From positions 1 through 64,000 of the IMG/VR virus record IMGVR_UViG_3300024346_009569: a stretch of 64,000 nucleotides of DNA. One strand, 5' to 3'. Source of the DNA: a virus. The notes under the pieces were generated by a model. It was not told the origin of the DNA, did no database searches, and worked only from the letters and a program-made list of their open reading frames with translations. The position numbers and the translations under genes were made by a program. Shown here in pieces: positions 1 through 7,117 of the stretch. How positions within the stretch are numbered: the first letter of the stretch is position 1; every line of letters starts with the position of its first letter.

Positions 1-136
1 GTCCTACACGTTTAGCTGGGGTATAATATGTAACTTGTTTTGTACCCGGCTGAGTATATCTAATTTGGTTTATTTCAATACGATAAGCTGAACAACTGCT
101 TAGTAATAATGTTCCTAATATTAGTAATTTTTTCAT
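1..136 (-). CDS. Putative lipoprotein, N-terminal part (cut by window edge)
   Basis: The first 45 codons of a gene running off the left edge. The N-terminus MKKLLILGTLLLSSC is a short basic-hydrophobic signal ending in a lipobox (LSSC), so the product should be lipidated on Cys15 and anchored to a membrane. The rest (SAYRIEINQIRYTQPG and on) is not recognised. Its ATG shares one base with the stop of the phosphoesterase gene upstream (TAATG), so the two are probably translationally coupled. The lipoprotein call is fairly safe; the function is unknown. Confidence 0.7.
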   Translation of the reverse strand, partial: MKKLLILGTLLLSSCSAYRIEINQIRYTQPGTKQVTYYTPAKRVG

Positions 137-771
137 TATACAAATCGTTTTATGTGATGATCAAATTCAAATCCTGATTTAATCGGTTGATTACCCATTA
201 ATCGTTTAATGTCTGATGTGTGTAGTGGATTTAATCCATTCCCATCTACACCTACATCCATTGTTTTACCTTTACCAATGCGGCGATCAGCAGATAAGTG
301 AACGTGTCCGTGTAAGTGGATAACACCATCATTCATTTTATTCCAAGATATAATTGGGTAGTGCATTAATACATAGTTTTGCTCCCAATCTTTACCTTTA
401 ACTTCTAACTCTAAGTACTGATTAACTGAAGTAAATAATCGTCTAATACCTTCACGATCGCGTTCGATGTGATGATCGTGATTACCTAAGATAATATGTA
501 TGTTTCTACAATTAATACGATTGCGAAACTGTTCAATCATTTCAAATCCACCGAACGACCAATCACCTAAGTGAAATAGTATATCGTCTTGTCCAACTGC
601 TGAATTAATTCCATTTACAATTCTATCATTCATTTGATCTAATGTATCAAAATCACGAGTGAATCCATCAGCATTACTCCACCTTGTAGTACCACGACAT
701 ATGTTTGTATGCATGTAGTGGGTATCTGAAGTAAAGAATAATTGTTGTGTTGGTTCTAATTTAATTTTCAT
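136..771 (-). CDS. Calcineurin-like metallophosphoesterase
   Basis: A 211-residue protein carrying the metallophosphoesterase motifs in order: SDTHYMH near residue 15, GDW near 69, GNHDHH near 95, MHYP near 136 and HGHVH near 153. These Asp, His and Asn residues normally hold two metal ions that hydrolyse phosphomonoesters or phosphodiesters. The length fits single-domain phage phosphoesterases related to YfcE/MJ0936. The substrate cannot be told from sequence; nucleic-acid or nucleotide phosphodiesters are likely in a phage. The start overlaps the stop of the 52-residue gene upstream (ATGA) and its stop overlaps the next start, so it sits in a tight operon. Confidence 0.9.
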   Translation of the reverse strand: MKIKLEPTQQLFFTSDTHYMHTNICRGTTRWSNADGFTRDFDTLDQMNDRIVNGINSAVGQDDILFHLGDWSFGGFEMIEQFRNRINCRNIHIILGNHDHHIERDREGIRRLFTSVNQYLELEVKGKDWEQNYVLMHYPIISWNKMNDGVIHLHGHVHLSADRRIGKGKTMDVGVDGNGLNPLHTSDIKRLMGNQPIKSGFEFDHHIKRFV

Positions 772-926
772 CCAATTTGATTTTTATCATCTTCGTCAAA
801 TCCAAATAAGTCATTACCTGTATAATCAGGGTGGTTCTTATCCATGTAGTCAAATCCACGTATCCATAACCAAATAAGTGGTGATGCTGTTAATACTATT
901 AATCCAAATAGTGCTAAGAATTCCAT
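768..926 (-). CDS. Small membrane protein (52 aa)
   Basis: Begins MEFLALFGLIVLTASPLIWLWIR, one strongly hydrophobic segment of about 20 residues, followed by a polar, acidic tail (FGFDEDDKNQIG). It looks like a single-pass inner-membrane protein with its tail in the cytoplasm. The stop overlaps the phosphoesterase start (ATGA), and the start lies inside the end of the 59-residue gene upstream, so it is embedded in a coupled gene string. I do not recognise a family. Confidence 0.7.
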   Translation of the reverse strand: MEFLALFGLIVLTASPLIWLWIRGFDYMDKNHPDYTGNDLFGFDEDDKNQIG

Positions 927-1093
927 ACTTCAAATGATGTTTTTGATTTATTCTGCTTTAATTCAGTTAAATTATATTTACGCATGTATTCTTGTTTTTG
1001 GCGAGCATAATATGCTTTTAATTCTTTATCAATATTATCGTCCCATCCTATAGGAGTGGATTGGATATTGAATATATCCTTTTTAGCTGTCAT
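914..1093 (-). CDS. Hypothetical protein (59 aa)
   Basis: Translates as MTAKKDIFNIQSTPIGWDD followed by a charged helical stretch rich in Lys, Gln and Tyr. The start has the AAATGTTATG context seen before many genes here and lies 20 bases downstream of a good copy of the phage promoter motif (1113-1129). It overlaps the next gene by 13 bases. No family is recognised; the promoter, start context and coupling support it as real. Confidence 0.65.
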   Translation of the reverse strand: MTAKKDIFNIQSTPIGWDDNIDKELKAYYARQKQEYMRKYNLTELKQNKSKTSFEVWNS

Positions 1094-1112
1094 AACATTT
1101 GTTTTTATATTT

Positions 1113-1129
1113 TAAAGATAATAAGGAAA
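1113..1129 (-). promoter_or_regulatory. Phage promoter motif P1
   Basis: The minus strand reads TTTCCTTATTATCTTTA, a match to the repeated 17-base motif of this genome. It lies 20 bases ahead of the 59-residue gene and directly follows the terminator hairpin at 1127-1149. Confidence 0.65.
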
Positions 1130-1149
1130 AGGGGCCGAAGCCCCCTTTC
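1127..1149 (-). terminator. Intrinsic terminator after the DUF932 gene
   Basis: On the minus strand a GGGGC-TTCG-GCCCC hairpin, with A:T pairs extending it, is followed by TTTTCC. It begins just past the stop of the DUF932 gene, and its T-run forms the first bases of the next promoter motif. Confidence 0.8.
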
Positions 1150-1151
1150 TA

Positions 1152-1955
1152 TTAAGCTACTTCAGCGTATTCGCTTACATACTGATCGGCTAGCTCCCAC
1201 AATTCGGAATTGAATTCGATATTCTGTGTGAAGTTCTTCAACGCTCTTGCTTTGCGTGTTTTACCTTTTTCATTTTGGTAATTAAATCCACCACCAACTA
1301 GCTTCTCCTGAACGCGGTTCAGAATTGCCCACATTGACATACCAGCATCTTCTTTACGTTCAACTAATAGTAATTGATCGGTATTAATTTCTTTCAAATT
1401 ATCTCCAAAACGTAATTGAGCTGCTTTAGCAGCAAACGCATTAGCCATTTCATCTGAAATAGTTACATCGTTGAATTTATTAATACGACCTACTACATCA
1501 GGTAATTTTTCTACCATTTTATGAATTAATGCACGTAACGCTTCAAAATCATAACCTTGATGGCGAATCTTTAATGTGCCCATATCTTGGTCTTTAATAA
1601 CTAAACCATTTTCACACACTAAACGGAATATACCTACCTCAAATCGGAATGTAGACGATCCATCGTGTGAATTGGTTAATAAAATTTCAATATATGAATC
1701 GACATTACCATCTGCATCAGCCATATACACACCCTCATTACGGAATTTAACTAAGTGCTTTTTAATTGCTGAATTACCACCCTTACGGGCCTTAACACCA
1801 ATTGCTTGAACTGGTTCCCATCCTAATTTCCTCATGTCTTCAACTACCTGAATAGTAGGAATCTGAGTGTAGTGATCTGATAAACCGGCCTTGTGCTCGG
1901 TTGACATAACTGCGGGTGCGATCGCTTGGATCTGCTCGTTTGATAAAATGTTCAT
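1152..1955 (-). CDS. DUF932-family protein
   Basis: A 267-residue protein matching in outline the DUF932 (phage/plasmid-like TIGR03299) family common in large phages and plasmids. Family-like stretches include YTQIPT near residue 29, EILLTNSHDGSSTF near 90, FRLVCENGLV near 110 and the late MSMWAILNRVQEKLVGGG segment. The molecular role of the family is not established. It has its own promoter (1984-2000) 29 bases upstream and a strong terminator right after its stop, so it forms a single-gene unit and may be expressed at high level. Confidence 0.8.
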   Translation of the reverse strand: MNILSNEQIQAIAPAVMSTEHKAGLSDHYTQIPTIQVVEDMRKLGWEPVQAIGVKARKGGNSAIKKHLVKFRNEGVYMADADGNVDSYIEILLTNSHDGSSTFRFEVGIFRLVCENGLVIKDQDMGTLKIRHQGYDFEALRALIHKMVEKLPDVVGRINKFNDVTISDEMANAFAAKAAQLRFGDNLKEINTDQLLLVERKEDAGMSMWAILNRVQEKLVGGGFNYQNEKGKTRKARALKNFTQNIEFNSELWELADQYVSEYAEVA

Positions 1956-1983
1956 ATTTTGTTTATTTATTTGTTTTACGATT

Positions 1984-2000
1984 TAAAGATAATGAGGAAA
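1984..2000 (-). promoter_or_regulatory. Phage promoter motif P2
   Basis: The minus strand reads TTTCCTCATTATCTTTA, 29 bases ahead of the DUF932 start. Its first bases overlap the inverted repeat at 1998-2020. Confidence 0.65.
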
Positions 2001-2020
2001 TTCTCGCTTTCCTAGAATTT
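1998..2020 (-). terminator. Hairpin at the end of the 73-aa gene
   Basis: AAATTCT and AGAATTT form a 7-bp stem with a 9-base loop. It spans the stop codon of the 73-residue gene and runs into promoter P2. It is a weak A/T-rich hairpin, so termination here is only plausible. Confidence 0.4.
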
Positions 2021-2233
2021 ATAAGTAGTTTCTTCTTCAGTCATATCTTCATCCCTTGATGGGTTGATTGGCTTTGAATAAGTATAAGGTACGATTGTGT
2101 ATCCTAATGTTTCAAGCATTGCTCTCAAGTTTGTTACTTTTGGATATGCCATTTTTTCTAATTCAGAGCCGATACCTTTAAGTAAAAGCATCTCTTTGTA
2201 ATCACGTGTTGTTTTTTTGTTTGTACTCTCCAT
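2012..2233 (-). CDS. Hypothetical protein (73 aa)
   Basis: A charged small protein starting MESTNKKTTRDYKEML, with a central segment GSELEKMAYPKVTNLRAMLE that looks helical and an acidic tail. I do not recognise a family. It has its own copy of the phage promoter 39 bases upstream and a hairpin at its stop, which supports a real single-gene unit. Confidence 0.65.
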   Translation of the reverse strand: MESTNKKTTRDYKEMLLLKGIGSELEKMAYPKVTNLRAMLETLGYTIVPYTYSKPINPSRDEDMTEEETTYKF

Positions 2234-2271
2234 TTTGTTTGTTTTTTAAATTGAAAATTTATTTTATAATG

Positions 2272-2288
2272 TAAATGTAATTAAGAAA
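2272..2288 (-). promoter_or_regulatory. Phage promoter motif P3
   Basis: The minus strand reads TTTCTTAATTACATTTA, placed between the lysozyme stop and the 73-residue gene, 39 bases from that gene's start. Confidence 0.65.
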
Positions 2289-2290
2289 AT

Positions 2291-2911
2291 TTAAATCGAT
2301 CTATATGCTTGACTAATTCGTTTAGCGACTAGTTCTTTATAATCATCAGCAGCGGCTATAAACTCACCACGTGACGAATTCCATAATATTAATTCAGCTT
2401 TACGTCTGCGTATTAATCCTTTACGAACACGCCCACCTGCTAATTTATATTGGGATAGGTATGGTTCAATATCACGTCCACGTTTGATTGCTTTACCTAA
2501 TCCATCAGTGGTGAAACGCATTCCGATGTTGTAGGCAATCATTGATGTTAATATAATCTTTTTACGTGATTTTAATTCTGGAAAACGACGTTTAACGTCT
2601 TTAATGAATTTAGCATAATCCTTATCAAATAATTCATCTGCTTGCTTAACTGAAATGCCGTTACGATATAAACGACGTTCCTTTCTGGTCATGACGTGAC
2701 CCCACCCAATGGTCCATTTACCGCCTGGGCATTTATACGGTTTTAATTTTAATGATTCTTCTGATTTGATAAATAAAGCAGCTGTGTTGTAGAGTTTGTC
2801 GTCTGATGTGTCTACTGCTTCGATAATTGGGGGTTCGATTTTGGGTTTGTGTTTGTCATTGTAACCTACCCACAATGCGGCTAGCATAGCCGTTATGACT
2901 ATTTTCTTCAT
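2291..2911 (-). CDS. GH24 lysozyme (endolysin) with N-terminal membrane or signal segment
   Basis: A 206-residue muramidase of the T4/P1 lysozyme family that would cleave the glycan strands of peptidoglycan. Glu52, Cys61 and Thr67 have the 9 and 6 residue spacing of the Glu-Asp/Cys-Thr catalytic triad, inside the signature SEESLKLKPYKCPGGKWTIG. The Cys version is known from P1 Lyz. The N-terminus MKKIVITAMLAALWVGYND is hydrophobic and could be a signal-anchor or export signal, which would let the enzyme leave the cytoplasm without a holin. A second, unrelated endolysin (GH19) lies at 42.7 kb. It has its own promoter at 2946-2962. Confidence 0.88.
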   Translation of the reverse strand: MKKIVITAMLAALWVGYNDKHKPKIEPPIIEAVDTSDDKLYNTAALFIKSEESLKLKPYKCPGGKWTIGWGHVMTRKERRLYRNGISVKQADELFDKDYAKFIKDVKRRFPELKSRKKIILTSMIAYNIGMRFTTDGLGKAIKRGRDIEPYLSQYKLAGGRVRKGLIRRRKAELILWNSSRGEFIAAADDYKELVAKRISQAYRSI

Positions 2912-2945
2912 AAGTAATGTTGGTTAAATTGTTAAACTTATAATC

Positions 2946-2962
2946 TAAAGTTAATTAAGAAA
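2946..2962 (-). promoter_or_regulatory. Phage promoter motif P4 with upstream hairpin
   Basis: The minus strand reads TTTCTTAATTAACTTTA, 35 bases ahead of the lysozyme. Just upstream GAAAGT-TGT-ACTTTC (2959-2973, plus strand) is a perfect inverted repeat overlapping the motif and could terminate the tRNA-like transcript before it. Confidence 0.65.
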
Positions 2963-2980
2963 GTTGTACTTTCAAAATTG

Positions 2981-3107
2981 CAATCAGGACAGGATTCGAA
3001 CCTATATCATTAAATGATTTACTGCTAAAATAGACTTACTACATTTAATCGTGTTACCTTATTAGCTGTAAGACTATATTAGTCTCCAGCCGTTACACCA
3101 CCTGACT
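2981..3107 (-). tRNA. Oversized tRNA-like gene (127 nt)
   Basis: Both ends look like a tRNA. The 5' AGTCAGG pairs with the 3' CCTGATT (one G-U pair), followed by G and CA. The T arm ATAGG-TTCGAAT-CCTGT is canonical, and the 5' part has the box-A-like TGGTGTAACGG. About 50 extra bases lie between. One reading gives a short anticodon-like hairpin (GAGAC/GTCTT) and a giant variable arm closed by ATTAAATG/CATTTAAT; another gives insertions in the D and anticodon loops. No anticodon with T33 can be assigned with confidence. It may be an interrupted tRNA, a degenerate one or a tRNA mimic. Confidence 0.5.
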
Positions 3108-3118
3108 GTAATAATTTC

Positions 3119-3200
3119 GGAGCTACGGGATTTTCACCCTCAATGTCTCTTTTCTACTTTGGCCTAAAGTAGTGAGTGCAATCGCGTATTTCGACACTCC
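3119..3200 (-). ncRNA. Structured tRNA-like RNA
   Basis: On the minus strand three hairpins follow one another: GAGTG/CACTC (3174-3199), CTACTTT/AAAGTAG with loop AGGCC (3154-3172) and GGG/CCC with loop TGAAAAT (3127-3139). The ends GGAG and CTCC can close the set. The layout resembles a tRNA, but the T loop lacks TTCRANY and no valid anticodon is seen. It lies between the 22-codon gene and the oversized tRNA-like gene, probably on one transcript. Confidence 0.35.
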
Positions 3201-3231
3201 TAACTTGGGTTAATAACTCCCAAATATATCT

Positions 3232-3300
3232 TTATGGCTCGTCATCGAATTCGGGATATCCATAACCACTTTCAATCCATTCTTCTAATTCTAATTTCAT
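3232..3300 (-). CDS. Possible short peptide (22 aa)
   Basis: A 22-codon frame, MKLELEEWIESGYGYPEFDD and two more residues, acidic and without a hydrophobic segment. It starts 23 bases after a strong promoter motif and precedes the tRNA-like RNAs. It may be a real micropeptide, a leader peptide, or a chance frame at the 5' end of an RNA transcript. Confidence 0.4.
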   Translation of the reverse strand: MKLELEEWIESGYGYPEFDDEP

Positions 3301-3322
3301 GGTATTATCTTTTAGTACGTAG

Positions 3323-3339
3323 TAAAGATAATAAAGAAA
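3323..3339 (-). promoter_or_regulatory. Phage promoter motif P5
   Basis: The minus strand reads TTTCTTTATTATCTTTA, immediately downstream of the lipoprotein gene and 23 bases ahead of the 22-codon frame. An upstream AAGGAAAT can pair with its ATTTCTTT, including a G-U pair. It probably drives the tRNA-like RNAs. Confidence 0.6.
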
Positions 3340-3349
3340 TTTTAAATTA

Positions 3350-4552
3350 CTAATTTCCTTTTGTAGGGAATTTAGTCCAACCATTAGTCCAAGTTGGTTT
3401 TGCTAAAGTTTCAATTTCAGTTGCAGTTAAAGTTATTTCAGTATTACCTTCACTTAATGCTTTCGTTTTAACCAAATCAGATGTTATAATAGTAGTTGCT
3501 TTACTAATGAAGTTTAATCCATTAAATGAACCTATTTTATTATTCTGAAATTTACTTATACCATCTTTGTAGAATTGTGCTGTCTCATTACTTTCCATAC
3601 TAAATCCACCTTTCATATATCCAATGATTGTAGAGTTATATACTTCAAATTGAGTTGCTCTTCTCCAACGCATTGCTAAATTATGATTAGTTAAAGCAAT
3701 AGCATCGTTTGGTCCAATTAAAATGATACCATCTAAAATAGGATGTGTAAATGGTTCTGCTGTTGAACCTGTTCCATCATTATCACATTCTACACCATTA
3801 CCCGCATCACCATTATCTACAAATTGTGGGTCTCTCTTTGATACTGAATTAGATACTTTACCTCTATATCCAAAATCAAAATCATAATCATCATCAGCAG
3901 TTCCGTATGCATATAAGTTTTTTGCATTTATAGTTCCACCAAAGAATTCAAATGCATCATCATTTGCATAGATTGTCTGTACATTTTCAATTGTTGTTCC
4001 ACTACCAACACCACCTAATGTTAATGCATTTATTTCTGAGTTAGGCATTGCTGCAATACCAGCGTATTCAATACGAACATACTTTAAGATACCACTATTA
4101 TCTAAATCGTTAGTACCACCATAAGGTCTTCCGATACCACCTTCGATAGTTGGTTCTGCCGTTCTATTGGTTTTTGCTCTACCCAATATTACAATACCAC
4201 CCCAATCACCTGGTATTCTTTCACCTGCAGGTCTGCCTGATGTGAATATAATTGGCTTTGCCGCAGTACCTTCTGCTATAATTTGTGCTCCTCTTTCAAT
4301 ACACAATGCACCTTTCTCACTAATATCCGATTTGATAATTGTACCAGGTTGAATGATAAGTTTGGCACCATCAGTTACATAAACATATCCTTTTAATGTC
4401 CATTCTTTATCCGATGTAAGAGTTGTAGTTGCGGTAATGTTACCAGTCAAAGTTGTTGATGTTGGTACATTTAAAGGTGCTATATCTCCACCTAAATCCT
4501 TTGAACATGCAAACATTGTTAAACTTGCGAATAATACTAATAGTTTTTTCAT
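3350..4552 (-). CDS. Bacteroidetes-type beta-helix lipoprotein, partner of the TonB receptor
   Basis: A 400-residue exported protein. The signal MKKLLVLFASLTMFAC ends in Cys16, followed by Ser-Lys, as in Bacteroidetes surface lipoproteins. The body is Gly/Asn/Ile rich with short repeated strands such as KLIIQPGTIIKSD, KYVRIEYAG and GTTIENVQTIYANDDAFEFFGG, typical of right-handed beta-helix proteins found next to TonB-dependent receptors in Flavobacteria. Its start overlaps the receptor stop by four bases (ATGA), so the two form an operon. Arginine is mostly AGA here, whereas neighbouring phage genes mostly use CGN, suggesting recent capture from a host. Its ligand is unknown. Confidence 0.8.
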   Translation of the reverse strand: MKKLLVLFASLTMFACSKDLGGDIAPLNVPTSTTLTGNITATTTLTSDKEWTLKGYVYVTDGAKLIIQPGTIIKSDISEKGALCIERGAQIIAEGTAAKPIIFTSGRPAGERIPGDWGGIVILGRAKTNRTAEPTIEGGIGRPYGGTNDLDNSGILKYVRIEYAGIAAMPNSEINALTLGGVGSGTTIENVQTIYANDDAFEFFGGTINAKNLYAYGTADDDYDFDFGYRGKVSNSVSKRDPQFVDNGDAGNGVECDNDGTGSTAEPFTHPILDGIILIGPNDAIALTNHNLAMRWRRATQFEVYNSTIIGYMKGGFSMESNETAQFYKDGISKFQNNKIGSFNGLNFISKATTIITSDLVKTKALSEGNTEITLTATEIETLAKPTWTNGWTKFPTKGN

Positions 4553-7038
4553 AGGTTGTAGTTTAGTGTTAATGAAATTGTAGTTTCATTATTGGTTTTA
4601 ATTAAGGTACGATTTGGTTTTTGGTAATATTCAAATGGTTGTCTAAATATATCTGATACTGCTAATTTAATTTCTCCGTTTTTAATTTTACGAAGAATAA
4701 CAATATCAACTACATCACGAGAGTTTTCAAATATATCAGGGTATCCTTGAAATCCTACCGCTGATATTCTATCTCCAACTCTATTGTATGATATGTTGAA
4801 TGTATTGTTGTTTTTATGTAAGTTCAATCCACCATTTAGTACATAGTTTGATTGTCCTTGCAATTGTCTTTTAATCCCGTTTATATCAACTTCCGAATTG
4901 ATGAATGATGTGTTTGAATATAAATCTAACCAATCATTTAATTTTTTACGAAGTTCAATCTCAACTCCATATACCAATGCCTCATTTGGATTTTTATATG
5001 TTAGTAATAGATTTGATGGAACTGAACCATCTGCTACAACTTGCTCAATTGGATTGAAGAACTTTTTACCAAAGAAACCGATTGATATGTTCTCACCTGA
5101 TTTAGGATACAACTCAAACTTTATATCTGAATTGAATATATCCGTTTTTTGTAAGTTTGGATTTCCTAATAGTTGTGCGTTTCTAACAAAATCATAATAT
5201 GCAAAATTAGCTACCTCTCTAAACTCTGGTCTTGCTAATGTTTTACTTACGGATAATCTAACCTTTGTTTTTTCCGATGTAGAATAGGTTGCGTTTAATG
5301 ATGGTAGTAAATCCAAATACTCTCTATCTACTGAAATCCTCTGTCCACCAAAATCAGATGTTTGAACTTTAAATAAATTGTATTCCGTTCTAAAACCTGT
5401 GTTTAATTTTAGGTTATCAATTTCTTTTTCATACATTACATATCCGTTTGCCAAATCAAAATCGGCAGTATATCTATCGGTGTTGTTTGTAATTTCATTT
5501 AATAAATCAGTTGATTCGTATCTGAATATTCTTGCTTTGAAGTTTCTAAATTTCTTCAAGTAACCCACTCCTAAACGAACATCTCCTATGGATTTGTTCA
5601 ATCCCCCATTGAATGAGTTTTCATCCATTACACTCCAAAAACGATACGTGTCTCTCCATGCTATTGAGTAAGGAGTTGTTGTATATAAAGATGATATGTA
5701 AGGTGTTACTCTATAATCGGGCTGGTCTCTTAACATAAGATTGTATCCTAAATTAAAATCAAATGTTTTAAACTTACCTTCGAATTGTGTATTGAATACT
5801 AACTTTTGAATTGAGTTGGATGATTTACTATCTACATACTGAACATTATCATAGTTTTCACCAACTCTACTTAAAAATGATTTTTCGTTTTGGTAGTTAG
5901 CAAGTGTTTTCCAACTATAACGATTCTCTCCCAAATACACTATGTTTAATAATCCGTTTAATGATTGTACATTTGAGTAATTTAGGTCTTTATAGTTGTA
6001 TGCTAATTCGGTAGATGATTGGTAATCTATTCTTTCAGTTGTATTAGCAGAGTATGTGTTTCTTGCAGTTGAACTGAATAAGATGTTCCATTTGTTTTTC
6101 ACAACACCAAATGATAAGTTACCATTTAAGTTTGGAATAGATGTTGATGTTTTGGTTTGTGGTGAACCTATTAGTTTAGTGTATGCTCTCCTATCACCTA
6201 ATCCAGCAATTCTATATGTGTTTGTTGATGGGAATAATGTTGGGAATTGTATAGGGTCTACCAACCTAAAATCCTGTCCTGTTGATAATGAACCCCAGCT
6301 TCCTCCCAATGATATATTAAAGAAATCACCACTAACTTCTTTTGTTGTTATTTGTACTAAACCTCCTGCGAAATCACCCGGTAGATTTGCTGATGCTCCT
6401 TTGTTGATGATGATATTATCTATTAGTGATGTTGGGATAATATCAAATGAAAATGCTCTTCTATCGGGTTCGGTTGATGGTAAGATTGATTTGTTTAGTA
6501 GAGCCGAGTTATATCTATCAGCTAAACCTCTAACTAAAACAAACTTATCGTTTTGGATTGTTACACCACTAACTCTTTTAAGTGCATCCCCAACAGTTCT
6601 ATCTGGTGTTTTCTTTATTGATTCAATTGATAAACCATCTGCTACAATGTAAGATGCTTTAAGTGTATTGATAAGTGCAGTTGCAGTTTCTTTCTTTGCT
6701 ACTTGCTTTACCACAACTTCTTGCAATACTTTCGTATCTTCTTCTAACTGAATATCAAAGTTAGTTGTAGTATCAATTTTTATGGATTTGTTGTATTCTT
6801 TATGTCCAACAAATGATGCTTTTATAGAATAGTTACCAATAGGTACATTACTAAAGATGTATTTTGATTCTACATCAGAAGTTGTACCTATCTTTTTATT
6901 TGTGTCTTTATTTGTTAACCAAACGGTTACACCTATAAGTTCTTCTTTGTTTGATTTTACTTTACCTGATAAGGTATGCTGTGCTTGAAGGGTAAATAAA
7001 CTAAAATAACTAATTAAAAATATACTTAATAACTTCAT
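4549..7038 (-). CDS. TonB-dependent outer-membrane receptor
   Basis: An 829-residue receptor, apparently complete. Residues 1-19 are a signal peptide ending LQAQ, about 22-105 a carboxypeptidase-regulatory-like domain (SGKVKSNKEELIGVTVWL), about 125-240 the plug (RTVGDALKRVSGVTI, FVLVRGLADRYNS, PGDFAGGLVQITTKE), and the rest a beta barrel with many alternating aromatic strands. Such proteins import siderophores, glycans or other nutrients using TonB energy. A complete one in a phage is very unusual. Arg codons are mainly AGA, unlike the flanking genes, which argues for recent acquisition. Tandem ATATTACT repeats lie upstream. Uptake, superinfection exclusion and receptor masking are all possible roles. 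Confidence 0.92.
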   Translation of the reverse strand: MKLLSIFLISYFSLFTLQAQHTLSGKVKSNKEELIGVTVWLTNKDTNKKIGTTSDVESKYIFSNVPIGNYSIKASFVGHKEYNKSIKIDTTTNFDIQLEEDTKVLQEVVVKQVAKKETATALINTLKASYIVADGLSIESIKKTPDRTVGDALKRVSGVTIQNDKFVLVRGLADRYNSALLNKSILPSTEPDRRAFSFDIIPTSLIDNIIINKGASANLPGDFAGGLVQITTKEVSGDFFNISLGGSWGSLSTGQDFRLVDPIQFPTLFPSTNTYRIAGLGDRRAYTKLIGSPQTKTSTSIPNLNGNLSFGVVKNKWNILFSSTARNTYSANTTERIDYQSSTELAYNYKDLNYSNVQSLNGLLNIVYLGENRYSWKTLANYQNEKSFLSRVGENYDNVQYVDSKSSNSIQKLVFNTQFEGKFKTFDFNLGYNLMLRDQPDYRVTPYISSLYTTTPYSIAWRDTYRFWSVMDENSFNGGLNKSIGDVRLGVGYLKKFRNFKARIFRYESTDLLNEITNNTDRYTADFDLANGYVMYEKEIDNLKLNTGFRTEYNLFKVQTSDFGGQRISVDREYLDLLPSLNATYSTSEKTKVRLSVSKTLARPEFREVANFAYYDFVRNAQLLGNPNLQKTDIFNSDIKFELYPKSGENISIGFFGKKFFNPIEQVVADGSVPSNLLLTYKNPNEALVYGVEIELRKKLNDWLDLYSNTSFINSEVDINGIKRQLQGQSNYVLNGGLNLHKNNNTFNISYNRVGDRISAVGFQGYPDIFENSRDVVDIVILRKIKNGEIKLAVSDIFRQPFEYYQKPNRTLIKTNNETTISLTLNYNL

Positions 7039-7078
7039 CTATATTGGGTTTTAAATCCATGTATAGATATTAAAGAAC

Positions 7079-7117
7079 ATATTACTAAAAAACGTTTAAT
7101 ATTACTGTTATATTACT
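7079..7117 (-). promoter_or_regulatory. Tandem operator-like repeats upstream of the TonB receptor
   Basis: On the plus strand the octamer ATATTACT occurs at 7079-7086, 7099-7106 and 7110-7117. The last two belong to adjacent 11-base units that agree at 9 of 11 positions. Direct repeats one helical turn apart are typical of response-regulator boxes. The element lies between the HPRT stop and the receptor start and has no copy of the usual phage promoter, so the imported pair may keep its own host-type control. Confidence 0.4.

Noticed and set aside
2981-3231. Group I intron or tmRNA explanation for the large tRNA-like region
   Set aside because: GAGACTA and ATATAGTC resemble group I R and S elements, but they are adjacent instead of separated by P3/P8, and the total is too short. 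No tag frame for a tmRNA is seen and the acceptor halves are only 127 bases apart.
6056-6652. A 198-codon plus-strand frame inside the TonB receptor
   Set aside because: The receptor frame is continuous and has conserved plug motifs here; the plus frame has no recognisable domain.
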